This document shows positions 1-9,606 of a DNA stretch of 46,726 nucleotides, one piece after another. Position numbers and translations under genes: made by a program. The notes beneath the pieces are model-generated. The model was not told where the DNA came from, did not search any database, and saw only the letters and a program-made list of their open reading frames with translations. The stretch comes from Chara braunii (Eukaryota > Streptophyta > Charophyceae > Charales > Characeae), in contig BFEA01000233.1 in the NCBI GenBank assembly GCA_003427395.1, positions 2,092,366-2,139,091 of the forward strand, read 5' to 3'. How positions within the stretch are numbered: the first letter of the stretch is position 1; each line of letters begins with the position of its first letter.

Positions 1-18
1 TTGTGCAAGGTCTCTATC

Positions 19-119
19 CCGGTGGTGGTAAGAGAACCACCGGAATTGAGGCTTTGCCAGTCGGGCTGCTCCATCTATTGGTGGGGAGCATCACCTGCTG
101 AAACCGGGTCCAGCGTCCC
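19..119 (+). repeat. Structured dispersed motif, copy A
   Basis: First of five copies of a ~100 bp motif with three successive inverted repeats. H1 is CCGGTGGT (19-26) pairing with ACCACCGG (36-43) around a GGTAAGAGA loop. H2 is GCTCC (68-72) with GGAGC (85-89). H3 is GCTG (97-100) with CAGC (111-114). The copy ends in GCGTCCC at 119. H2 and H3 sequences are almost the same in all copies, while the H1 stem differs but remains paired. Function unknown; it could be the end of a mobile element or a structured non-coding RNA module. Confidence 0.6.
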
Positions 120-860
120 TTTGATACATCATCTCAGCAGTATCATTGTTGGAACTGTGGCCTTAAAACATTTCCTAGCCTGGAGCACTGACTTTCCCTC
201 AGGGCTGCATCAATCACCCTTCCTACTTCCAGAGCTCTACTCATTTTAGACTCTTAGCACACTCTGAGGTGGATGTAACGAAGAAAAAATGGTAACTATG
301 GCCGCGGCAAAAATGAAGTTGGGCCCCACAGGATAGTAGGGATAGGGGATGCGCTAGGAGTATTGACACGAGGATAGGATGGGAGGTGGCCTCACCTCCT
401 CAGGGCAACCACGGCTGACCGCTTCCGGCAATCAATGTGTGCCTAGTAACTGGCCTCTACAACACCCTGGACTTCAAAAGAAAAAGACAAAAAAAAGAAA
501 AAAAAAAGGAAAAGTGTTGGAAAAAGTGTTCATTTTCGGAATTCCGAGAAAGGACGTCTGGAAGAGTTTTTTTTTTGAAGTGGGGCCCCATGGCTGAGGC
601 TGGAAAAGGCAGTTTTTCTGGGTTTGGAAAGGCTGGAGAAGTTGTGAGGGACCAGGACAGGCCTTAGATGTCCGTGTCAAGGGCAGCGCAGCTCTCTCAC
701 ATGTCTGTAACCCTTCGCCAATGAGCCAGGGGAGTTTCCAATGAAGGACATGCCCCCCCCTACCCTCTAGAAAGGGCACAAAATTTCGGAGGAAAGTCCT
801 CCCATGCCACTTTTCCGTTTTCCGTTTTTTTTTTTTTTTTTTTTTTTGAGAAAACATCGG
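120..860. other. No gene seen
   Basis: AT- and homopolymer-rich sequence with an A-rich stretch at 478-512 and a poly-T run around 826-847. Open frames here are short and shaped by the homopolymers. I see no domain, splice signal pair or RNA gene. Confidence 0.5.
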
Positions 861-870
861 CAATGGGTGT

Positions 871-967
871 GGAAGGGGTGCTGGTAAGAGCGGACACCCC
901 TTCTACTCTCCCCGCTATTGGATGGCTCCGTTCCATTGGTGAGGAGCTGCACCTGCTGGAAAACCAG
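871..967 (+). repeat. Structured dispersed motif, copy B
   Basis: Second copy. H1 is AAGGGGTG (873-880) with CACCCCTT (895-902), extendable by one or two pairs, around a 14-nt loop CTGGTAAGAGCGGA. H2 is GCTCC (925-929) with GGAGC (943-947). H3 is CTGG (956-959) with CCAG (964-967). This is the most diverged copy in H2/H3, yet all three pairings survive. It lacks the terminal GCGTCCC. Confidence 0.55.
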
Positions 968-1600
968 AAAATCACGTGAAAACGCAAAATGCCGGTTTTC
1001 CGGCCGTTTTGCAGGCGGTGGGGCCCCGAAAACTGCCCCATCCTCAAAAAATTGGCTTTCCGGAGGCCCTGCTTTGTCCAATGGAGTCCAGGAAACGTTT
1101 TCCAGAGTGTTCGTAGAACTTCTTTCCATGATTTTCCCCTGTGGGGTCCAGCCCTCATTTTCACAGTCATTTTCAGAGTCTTATCGTCACCTGAGTTTTA
1201 TCCGCAAAAAACTCAGGCACGTCAGGTGAGGCTGAGATATCTTGGGCGTGGTCCAGGCAAAAGGCACCAGGACAGGCCTTTTTTTTTCCCAATGGTCACC
1301 TTGTATTACCAGGTGAATGTGGCCCAAATCATGGCCAGTTTGAGCCATACTACTGCCTGGCACTTTCTTGACCTCTTTTCGAGCGCTTCTCGGCCCTGGC
1401 CCAGTTCACTGGGCATGCGGAAAATTTCAGCCATTAGATCTGATATGCGAGAATTTAGGACCTCGTGTAAGCCAGAAAGAATCCTGCCGACTCCAAGTGA
1501 AGGCAGGCCTGAGAGAAGGATGCCAACAGCAAGATCAATAACAGCAATGAAGGCGTGCAGGGCATGGGAGAAATAGGCGAGAAGGGTGAGAAGGTAGATA
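968..1600. other. No gene seen
   Basis: Mixed-composition sequence with a short echo (accaggacaggcctt near 648 and 1267) suggesting old repeat relationships. Several overlapping open frames exist on both strands but none has recognisable domains. No feature assigned. Confidence 0.4.
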
Positions 1601-1665
1601 ACAGTGACAACAATAACAACAACGACGACAGCGAGCAGGAAACGGAGCAGGGCGAGAAGCATGAT

Positions 1666-1708
<43 letters not shown>

Positions 1709-1863
1709 GTAGAGACAACAACATCAACCACAACAACAACAACAACGATGACGAAGATGGGGGCGGCGACCATGGCAGAAGCAGGGCAGGGAGTGGTGTT
1801 TGCGCATCCATGATTGCCATCAGCACGGCAGGAGAGAATAACGATGGCGACAACTACATCATC

Positions 1864-1924
<61 letters not shown>

Positions 1925-1942
1925 GCAACAACAACAACAACG

Positions 1943-1973
<31 letters not shown>

Positions 1974-2322
1974 CGGCGAAGACGAAGACGGCGGCAGCGA
2001 TCATGGCAGCAGCGGGGCAGGGAGTGAAGATGGGGGCGGCGACCAGGGCAGAAGCAGGGCAGGGAGTGGTGTTCGTGCGTCCATGACCACCATCAGCATG
2101 GCGGGTGAGGACGACGAAGATGGGGGTGGCGACCATGGCAGAAGCAGGGCAGGGAGTGGTGTTTGCGCAGTCATGATCGCCATCAGCACGGCAGGAGAGA
2201 ACAACGAAGGCGACAAGTACATCAACAACAACAACATCATTGGGGCAGTCAATGCTGGCAGTCTGAGCATCCTGAGCAAGAGAGTGTGGGAGGTTGGCAG
2301 GGGGGGAGGAACTAGTGTGTAG
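1555..2322 (+). CDS. Asn-rich repeat open frame, doubtful
   Basis: A 255-codon frame starting at ATG 1555, with an acidic start, poly-Asn runs and four copies of the Asp/Glu-Gly-rich unit. No domain recognised. Open frames across AAC arrays arise freely, and the minus strand is open here too, so the frame alone is weak evidence. Two points in favour are that four non-AAC units stay in register and that the frame closes soon after the arrays. No splice signals or promoter stand out. Confidence 0.15.
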
Positions 2323-2604
2323 CAGTAGGTATCTGGCGCAGGCTTGCAGGGTGAAGAGGTTCCTCCTCCCTTCCAGTATCCTGCTCAGTTAATCCCCTGG
2401 ATCCCAGGGCAATCAATGCTGGCAGGAACCCCCCCACACAACTGTTTTTTCTGATGTATTCCAAATTCAGTCTGTACAGGGGATGCTGGACCCATTTTCC
2501 AGCAGGTGATGCTCCCCACCAATAGATGGAGCCTATCCCCAGGTGCTAGTGGTGTCTACTCTCATCAGCACCACTAACACTGGCGGGGCTAAGTTTGTAA
2601 AAAT

Positions 2605-2646
<42 letters not shown>

Positions 2647-2822
2647 GCAACAACAACGACGCCGAAGACGAAGACGCCGGCGGCGTGCATGGTAGCAGCG
2701 GGGCAGGGAGTGAAGATGGGGGCGGCGACCACGGCAGAAGCAGGGCAGGGAGGGGTGTTTGCGCATTCATGATCGCCATCAGCACGGCGGGTGAGAACAA
2801 CGATGGTGTCAACAACCTCATC

Positions 2823-2878
<56 letters not shown>

Positions 2879-2985
2879 CGGCAGCAACAACGACGAAGAA
2901 GACGGCAGCGGCAATCATGGCAGCAGAGGGGCAGGGAGCGGTGTTTGTGCATCCATGATTGCCATCAGCGCGGTGATTGGCTGCA
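1600..2985 (+). repeat. AAC-triplet arrays with an interleaved ~100 bp repeat unit
   Basis: Long (AAC)n tracts at about 1665-1708, 1862-1974, 2607-2660 and 2824-2880 alternate with seven full or partial copies of a GC-richer unit, starting near 1751, 1980, 2030, 2116, 2660, 2712 and 2891. In its open + frame the unit encodes acidic Gly-rich sequence followed by a Ser/Arg/Gly stretch and SMIAIS. AAC triplets contain no stop in any of the six frames, so long open frames (Asn-rich on +, poly-Val or poly-Leu on -) are expected by composition. The frame is nevertheless kept through the non-triplet units. Read as a composite repeat; coding status unproven. Confidence 0.7.
2478..2576 (-). repeat. 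Structured dispersed motif, copy C
   Basis: Third copy, on the minus strand. H1 arms are TAGTGGTG and CACCACTA at 2547-2554 and 2569-2576. The 14-nt loop reads CTGATGAGAGTAGA, the same length as copy B's loop and identical at 10 of 14 positions. H2 (GCTCC/GGAGC) and H3 (GCTGGA/TCCAGC) follow with sequences nearly identical to copies A and E. Confidence 0.6.
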
Positions 2986-3528
2986 AATATAGGTCTACTA
3001 TCCACCCACCCCCCAACCTTGATATGAAGTTGAACGTTTTTGTTTGGCAGAGGGGAGGAGTAGGATAGTCGATGGTGGTTGGAGATGCTTATAGAGATCA
3101 GTATGATAAAGATGCTTCTCGCCAGGCCGTCATCCCATTTGCAGGAGGTAAATCCTTCCCTTCTGTAGGGAAGTAATCAATGCCCCTGCTCTTTATAGTT
3201 GGATGATTTTACTTTCTTTTGCATAAAGGTTGCTGGACTCGCCGCCCAGATCACATATATCACTGATAGGGTTTCCTCAACTTTCATGTCTAGGATTGAT
3301 TGATCCTGATCATACACAACATATCACAGGTAGGATTTCGTGTTTAGGTTTATTGATTCAGAGCACATCCATTCCATTTCTGTTCGCTGTTTTGGGGAAT
3401 TACAACCTAGTTTGGATTTCCTGGCATCCCCGCTCATACCCACACACCACTGCATAGGGACGCTGAGCCCGATTCCCAGCCGATACACAAGACACCCTAG
3501 TTGGAGACGCTGGTTCCGGTTGTTCTGA
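2986..3528. other. No gene; degenerate ~75 bp repetition
   Basis: Unique-looking sequence up to about 3230, then degenerate repetition of segments such as cagatcacatatatcac / tgatcatacacaacatatcac, each followed by a TAGG-GTTT-like stretch. A GGGACGCTGAGCCC...CCAGC segment near 3457 is a diverged H3 part of the structured motif. Confidence 0.4.
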
Positions 3529-3594
3529 TCTCCAGCTCACATACACCATATCTCCAGCTCACATACACCATATCTCCAGCTCACACAAACCATA
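3529..3594 (+). repeat. 22 bp tandem repeat, 3 copies
   Basis: Three consecutive 22-bp units of tctccagctcacatacacca-ta, the third slightly diverged (acacaaacc). Confidence 0.85.
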
Positions 3595-3771
3595 TCAATA
3601 GCTAGGGTTTCGTCTCCTGGTCTGAGTGATAGGATTAGGCTTGATGCCTTAGTTCGATTTTTGAGAAACTGTAGATCAGTGGGATAGGGTTCTCCTATCG
3701 TCTAACATGTATAGGTTAACGAACATACATAGGTAGTACGTAGTAGGTGGTATCAGTACGTCTCGATATCG

Positions 3772-3877
3772 GGATGCTGGACCCGGTTTCCAGCTGATAC
3801 ATTCGCATAATTGCGCAGGGATGCTGGACCCGATTTCCAGCTGATACAATCACATCATTGTATAGGGACGCTGGACC
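3772..3877 (+). repeat. 47 bp tandem repeats of the H3 half-motif
   Basis: Two 47-bp units beginning GGGATGCTGGACCCG (3772, 3819) lead into copy D at 3865. Each contains the H3 inverted repeat (GCTGGA/TCCAGC on the minus strand) plus a variable ~20 bp spacer. The end of the structured motif has therefore been tandemly amplified next to a full copy. Confidence 0.7.
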
Positions 3878-3969
3878 CGATTTCCAGTAGGTGCAGCTCC
3901 CCACCAATAGATGGAGCTGGACGCTGGAGCCTACTTACCGGGGATGCTCTTATCACCTCGTTAAGTAGG
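3865..3969 (-). repeat. Structured dispersed motif, copy D
   Basis: Fourth copy. H1 has an outer 8-bp stem, CCTACTTA (3930-3937) with TAAGTAGG (3962-3969), enclosing a GAGGTG-ATAAGAG-CATCCCC hairpin. H2 is AGCTCC/GGGAGCT and H3 is CTGG/CCAG. The loop GATAAGAG matches copy E, but the outer stem sequence is entirely different. Confidence 0.55.
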
Positions 3970-4524
3970 TTTCCTGTATATGAATTCAAAAAAAAAAAAA
4001 AAGAAGGCAGGCCTGCCAAAATGCAGCTGGACCTGAGAACGGGCCAATATGAGCAGAAAAGGGCCCGGGTTGTTGCAGCGCGTGTGCAGCATCTTCAACT
4101 AACCGGTAGACCCAGCCTACGAGTTAGGAGCCACTACCAAATGAGCCCCCTCCACCATCCCCACCACCTCCCCCATTGTTAACAGGGGCCGACCCCCTCG
4201 CTTATCCCCAATTACCCCAATCTCCTCCGCTCCTCCGCCCACCTCCACTGCCTCCACTACCAAATGAGGCTCCCCCAGCAATCCTACAGCCACCCCCGGG
4301 CCGGTCCTGTCATGGCATAATGGGCACAGTCCCAACACCACAGGAGAAACTCCCCCTGTCGTTCCCCCAACCCGTGTCCTGTTCTAAACACAGAGAGTCA
4401 CTCCTCTCAGCGATAAGGCCTGGCCAGGAGAGCAGGCCTTCTCAGCCATCACAAAACATCCGCCATCTACTCTTCTTTTTTTTTCTTTTTTTCTTTTTCT
4501 TTTTTAAAAGACTCGTTGAAACCA

Positions 4525-4628
4525 TGGTAGGTAGGGTGATAAGAGCATCCCTCCCTACTATGATTTCCTTTGGTCGCTCCATCTATTGGTGGGGAGCTGC
4601 ACCTGCTGGAAAACGGGTCCAGCGTCCC
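4525..4628 (+). repeat. Structured dispersed motif, copy E
   Basis: Fifth copy. H1 is formed by TAGGTAGGG and CCCTCCCTA around tgataagagcat (eight of nine positions pair), H2 by CGCTCC/GGAGC, and H3 by GCTGGA/TCCAGC. The copy ends GCGTCCC at 4628. Confidence 0.6.
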
Positions 4629-5056
4629 ATTTCATAATAAAAATTCTGATAATGCTGACAGAGTTCAGGCTTGAACCTCTTCACCCAGAGTGGGGCGCCA
4701 GATGAGAATTCTTTTAATCCTAGCTCAGTATAGTGCCTAACTCTTGCTTGCAAAGTGCTCCTTCAAGAATCTGATTCTTCATAGGCCTTCAGGCCATGCC
4801 ATGACAATGGGACAACAGCATTGGGGGATGGGGGGAAGGGGTTTGGGAAGTCTAGCATAGAACGAAGGGGAATGGAGGGATCTACCTCAGACCAGTTATT
4901 GAATAACAGTTTGTAATTCCTATTTAATTTTTGCCCCTAGTCTCCTATCTCGCCTTTCCATTCTATCCTTCCAATCTTTCCCCCTTTGTCTCCCCCGAGC
5001 CAGTCACTGCTGAAAGATTTGATTGCTTTAAGGATGTCTGCTTTTGAGGAGTTGTG

Positions 5057-6873
5057 TTATAATTTGTCTTTTAGCTTTTCCCACTGCACCAGGATGTCGT
5101 TTTGCACTTGTTGTTTGATGTTGTCAGTAAATTCTGGGCCATCAAGTCTAACCCTTTCCCATTCGTTGGTGCATCTTCTTTGCCAGATTGCCAAGATAAT
5201 TGCTCTTCTTCCCAGTGTGAATAGGTTTTGAGTACAATTGTTCATTTGATCCGGGGACCAGACTTCTAGCAGAATTACTTTCCACCCCGAGGGCCAAGGT
5301 TGAGATGTTTCCAGTTGTCCCCAGATGTGGTCCCACCATCTCCATAACCAAATGGAGTCTGGGCATGCTAGAAAAATATGTTTTAAAGTCTCTAGGATCT
5401 TCCTACTAGGGAAGGATGATTTACAGAGTTTACACCAAGGTTCTGCCAACCCTTTCTTTTCCAGAGAGGACCTGCTGATCAACCAATCATTAGTGGGGAG
5501 GCAACGATGTTCTATTTGCCACTGCAGCGAGACAATCTTGGATGACTTTGATTTTGCCTCTTTGAACCAGCGAACTAGTCTCAGGTCTTCCTTACTTAGA
5601 TTTAACTGCTGCATCCATCTCGTTACAACTCTGTCTTTGAGGTTAATTGCAGGTCTGAACATCCGATAGGTCGATTTGACTGATAGGGAGTGCAGAGATC
5701 GAGTGAGATTTCTCCCTTTCTTGTTGTTAGCATTCCATGTCCAGCCTGTTGGGTCTAATGGGAGATCCGAGATGTCGAACGCTGGTCTAAAGGCCAGCCA
5801 TGATGAGGAATCTTTTTTAAGTACCCTGATTCTGAAAATTTGGTCTTTTGGAATCCATTCTGTCATTTTTTTCAGGGATATGGGTTACTGAATTATCCTC
5901 CTTTAAGAGAAATAAAAATATGAGCACTAATGAATCCTGGACGGGGGGGATAAGGATGTTTCCCACTACATGAGGTTTGTTCCATATACCCACCCAGTCC
6001 CTTTCCTGCAACGACTTTTCTTTTTTGAGGATCTGAATCCAGTCTAGAGGGATTAAGTTCACAATCCTGTCTAGACTTTCATTCACGTGATGACAATATT
6101 TAAGCCTGGTGTGCAGGTTTTCAGGAAAAACCCAGTCTCTGGTTGTTTCGTCCTAAATGTCTTTTATTCAAATTATACATTTTTTTATCCAACCCTTCCA
6201 AGGGTTCTCTGTGCAGTGTAGAGTATAGCCTTGGGAGTCTCTGATCCATTCATTGTTGAAAATTGGCTGTCGAATAATCTCTTCCCACCTGTTGAGGGGT
6301 TGCTTGTCAGGCAAGGGAATTTTTCTCCACGCCTTGAAGATTTTTATCCAGAATGGGTCTTTATTGATGTCTTGTCTTGTCGGTTCCTTATCCGTAAGTT
6401 CTTGGGCGGTATGGTTTTTTTTGTGTGCTCCTTGGGATTGAGCATGTCCGGTTTTCTAGCCACATTGCTGGATCTACCGCATTCCCAGTGGGGGGTGGTA
6501 GTCTTCTTATTTGCTCCCATACCATGACACTCCAAGGTGTCTATGGATTAAAAAGAAACCTTTTAATCCATTGCATGGATAGAGCCCTATTTTGAGTGGG
6601 GGGATCGATAATCCCCAACCCCCCCTCTGACTTGGGTTGTATGATGGAAGTCCAGGCCACTCTGCTAATGACATGCTTGTAGTCATGGTTGCCTCTCCAT
6701 AGGAAGGTTCTGAGCAGTTGTTGGAGAGATTTAGTTGATGGTTCATCCAATGCCCATATTGCGGATTTGTACCATGTTGAGACAAGGATTACGTTGTTGA
6801 TCACTAAAGAGCGACCCATAATAGAAGTAAGTTTGTTTTTCCATAGTTCAAATTTGGAATGGGCATTTTGCAT
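5057..6873 (-). pseudogene. LINE ORF2, RT thumb and C-terminal zinc-binding region
   Basis: The upstream part (6541-6873) shows the post-RT region with KFELWKNKLTSIMGRSL and the GGLGIIDPP box. The downstream part (5057-5866, ~269 codons open) ends ORF2 with the zf-RVT type pattern CKLCKSS...KHIFLACPD followed by a Trp-rich WLWRWW segment. The frames of the two parts differ, so at least one frameshift lies between ~5866 and 6541. The region normally helps bind template RNA during target-primed reverse transcription. No RNase H domain follows, as is common in this LINE class. Confidence 0.8.
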
Positions 6874-8249
6874 AATACTTTTATCGTTAGTCGTTGGTTT
6901 CCCTTCTGATGATAGAGAGATGCCAAGGATTCTGATTAGCGTTTCTTTAGGGATCCATTTAATATGAGGGGTTTCTGGTGGTCTAACCCCTTGATGATGA
7001 ATCCATCATCCCAGGGTTTTATCTCCCCAATCGACCTTCATGTCACATAATTCACTAAATTTATTTAACAGTGTTTTAATTGCTTCCATATTCTCAATGC
7101 TTGCGTCCACCATTAATGAGAGGTCATCTGCAAACAGGAAACAAATAGAAATTGCTTCTTCTGTAATAGATCAGATCTGTATTTTTTTTATGTCCTTATA
7201 TTTACTGAGATTGGCAGCTAGAGCTTCCATAATTATGATGAACAAAAAGGGAGTCAGATGATCATATTGTCTGAACGATATCTGTAAGTTAAATGTGGGG
7301 AAACATTGTCATTTATAAGGATTCTAGTAGATGTTTTTTGGTGTAGGATTTCTATCCATCTTCTGAAATTGGGACCAAAGTTCATTTTTTCAAGGCATTT
7401 GTCAAAAAAAAAACAATCCACATGGTCATATGCTTTCTCAAAATCAATAAAGATGAAGGCCGCATTCTGTTTGGACTGGTGTGTGATTCTTAAAAGTTCG
7501 TTTATGTGAAGGATATTGTCTTAGATATTATGTCCTGTAATAAACCCTGCTTGCGCCGGGTGAATAATGTCTGCTATGACATTTATCATTCTATCTGCTA
7601 GTGCTTTGGCTACAAGCTTATACACAACCGTGAGTAGGGTGATAGGTTTGTAATTTTTAATATTAGATTTGTTTCCTTTTTTATATAATAGAGTTAAAAA
7701 CCCTTGATTTACAGTCTCACCCATGTCCCCGGTCATCCAAACCGCTTGATAAAAATTCATAAGATCTTGAGAAAGGTGATCCCACATGGATTCTCAAAAT
7801 TCCTTGGGGAGACTATCTATTCTTGGTGTTTTTTATTCCTCCATCAAAATTAAAGCCTTTCAGATTTCTTCCTTAGATAGTGACAACTCTAACTTTTCTT
7901 TTTGAAATTCTGTGATAGTCTTCTTCAGTGGGAGAAAAAATTAATCTATCTATGTAGATCTCTGGGGTTTGGAGGTGGCAATAGTATGGGAGGTGAACAT
8001 ATCTTTATAGAAATCCCTGACTATCCTGGTGCTGGCTGTTGTGGAGGTGACTAGGGGTGTGTTTGTGTCAAAAGGATCTGTCAATGCTTCGATTGTAGTT
8101 CTGCCTACACTCGCTCTGGCCATAAAGAAGAATTTCGCGTCCATGACTCCTTTCATCTGATGTTTGTTAAGTTTTCCTATGATTCTGGCACCTTGCCATC
8201 TGTATTCTTTGAACTTGAGAAGTTGGTGATCCAATTCTCTAATCTCCAC
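6874..8249 (-). pseudogene. LINE ORF2, reverse transcriptase domain
   Basis: The RT core is recognisable in order. 7521-7787 carries IKNYKPITLLTVVYKLVAKA and HPAQAGFITG (finger/palm motifs). 7416-7451 encodes FIDFEKAYDHVD, where the usual following Trp is Cys. 7123-7134 encodes the catalytic FADD with LSLMVDAS after it. 7950-8249 is the EN-RT linker. The 7521-7787 and 7950-8249 pieces share the frame of the endonuclease. A frame change lies between 7521 and 6873, possibly at the A-rich run near 7404-7413. The active-site aspartates are intact, but the polypeptide is broken. Confidence 0.85.
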
Positions 8250-8483
8250 AGCCAGGGATTCTAAATCCTCTGGGGATAATGAATTAGTTTATTTTTTTTG
8301 TAAGACTTGAATTTTTATAATTCTATTTCTTGTTGATGTCGTAGGTTAACCAGAGCTTTGGAATATTCATTACATTTACGGCATAGGAAAACCAGACCGT
8401 TATTGAACCATTCTATGTCATTGTTAAATAGGAGTCTCTGTTCCCTCCAGAATTGTCATACATCTTCAAGGTATTTTGTGAAC

Positions 8484-9398
8484 TTAGGATCTTTGAGGTG
8501 GGATGTGTTCAGTTTGTAATATCCCCTGTCTTGGTCCGGTTTCTTGTGAAAAGAAAAAAACTGCTAATGCCAATGAGTGGTCCATACCAGGGAAGAAGCT
8601 GCGTGATAAGATATTAGCAAACTGAAGAGTGCACTGCAATTCCTCTGATACTAATATAAGGTCAATTCTGGATTCAGTGTTTTTGTTTGCTTGGTTTTTC
8701 CTGAAGCACGAAAAAGACTTGGTTGTTGGATTGATCCTTCTGAATGAGTCAAAGAGGTTGGATGAGTGACATAAATTGACTATTATTTGCTCATCCTTTT
8801 CTATGTATGCGGAACAAGGGGAGGAGATAGTCCATTTGTCCAAATTTCGGTCCGGAGCTACATTGAAGTCCCTTGCCAGGATGACTGGGATTCCAATTGG
8901 CAGCCGATGAAGTATATCTTCAAAAAAGACTTGGCGTTCAGTTGGTTCGTTTGGGCCATATACATTGAGTATACTGACAACTTCATTCTCCACCTTGGCG
9001 AGGATATAGATCCATTTGCCTTCCTGCTTATCCACTTCTCAGTTTAACACTTCTACATTGGACTCCGGGGATATCCATATGGCAACTCCTGCCCTGCCTG
9101 GTCTGGGGGCGTGCGATCTATATGCATCCTGGGGCCATATTTTCTTGTGGTTATAATTATGTAGAGGTGTGTCGAGTAGATGTATTTCCTGAATGCAAAT
9201 CACATTCGGTCATTTCCTACCTCTCACTCCTTTGACGAGTTCAATTATCGTTTGCCTTTTGTTCTTCTTGGCTGAGGCGAGACCATTGACGTTGAGGGTC
9301 CTCAAGTCCAAATCTGCATTCCTTTTCAGTAATTTCCAGTTTTTGTCTTTGTTATAAAGCACATCTATAAGGTTCACTTCATCCATTTTTCCAACCAT
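8484..9398 (-). pseudogene. LINE ORF2, APE-type endonuclease
   Basis: N-terminal endonuclease that nicks target DNA. The first motif is RTLNVNGLASAKK, followed by ICIQEIHL (QEIH at 9180-9191), NVYGPNEP, the RDFN box (8862-8873, where GDFN is usual), ESRIDLILVS and the terminal GMDHS with Asp-His preserved. One frame runs throughout but contains TGA stops at 9210-9212 and near 9041. The Gly-to-Arg change before DFN and the two stops indicate inactivity. Confidence 0.85.
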
Positions 9399-9606
9399 TT
9401 ACAGGTTCTTCCAAAGCGTTGTATCTAGGATTCCCCCTCTCCGAAGGGATGCTTTCTTCAGAAGTCTGAGCAGAAGAGAAAGTACATCCTCCTCTGACTA
9501 AAATTGGCTAGCGTTAATCTAGAGGATTTGCAGATCCTTGAGAGAATCTTCCCCCATACATCTCAGGCTGACTGCATCCGGAGCCTTGTATCTCAGATAA
9601 ACATCA

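Larger units (their letters stand above)
3865..4628. mobile_element. MITE-like element with ~100 bp imperfect terminal inverted repeats
   Basis: Copy D of the structured motif (minus, 3865-3969) and copy E (plus, ~4525-4628) face each other and form the two ends. The outer edges are GGGACGCTGGACCC at 3865 and GGGTCCAGCGTCCC ending at 4628. The inverted similarity extends inward through ggatgctcttatcacc (3942-3957) and its complement near 4535-4550. The interior holds an A-rich tract at 3987-4002, a proline-rich open stretch (4140-4300) and a T-rich tract (4474-4505). No transposase and no clear target-site duplication (flanks ttgtata and atttcat differ), so this may instead be two opposed solo copies. 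Confidence 0.45.

Noticed and set aside
1306-2136. Long minus-strand poly-Val frame, and other poly-Leu or poly-Thr frames
   Set aside because: AAC/GTT triplets have no stop in any frame, so these frames are by-products of the repeat array.
2547-2576. CTGATGAG in the loop of motif copy C, resembling the hammerhead ribozyme core
   Set aside because: The other copies read CTGGTAAG or GATAAGAG, and no stem II/GAAA/cleavage-site arrangement can be drawn; likely coincidence.
4474-4505. T-rich tract as the poly-A tail of the minus-strand LINE
   Set aside because: It is ~550 bp from the ORF2 stop and lies inside the inverted-repeat element ending at 4628, so it more likely belongs to that element.
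4680-4710. GGGGCGCCAGAT read as a retroelement primer-binding site
   Set aside because: Match to tRNA 3' ends is short, and no LTR lies next to it.
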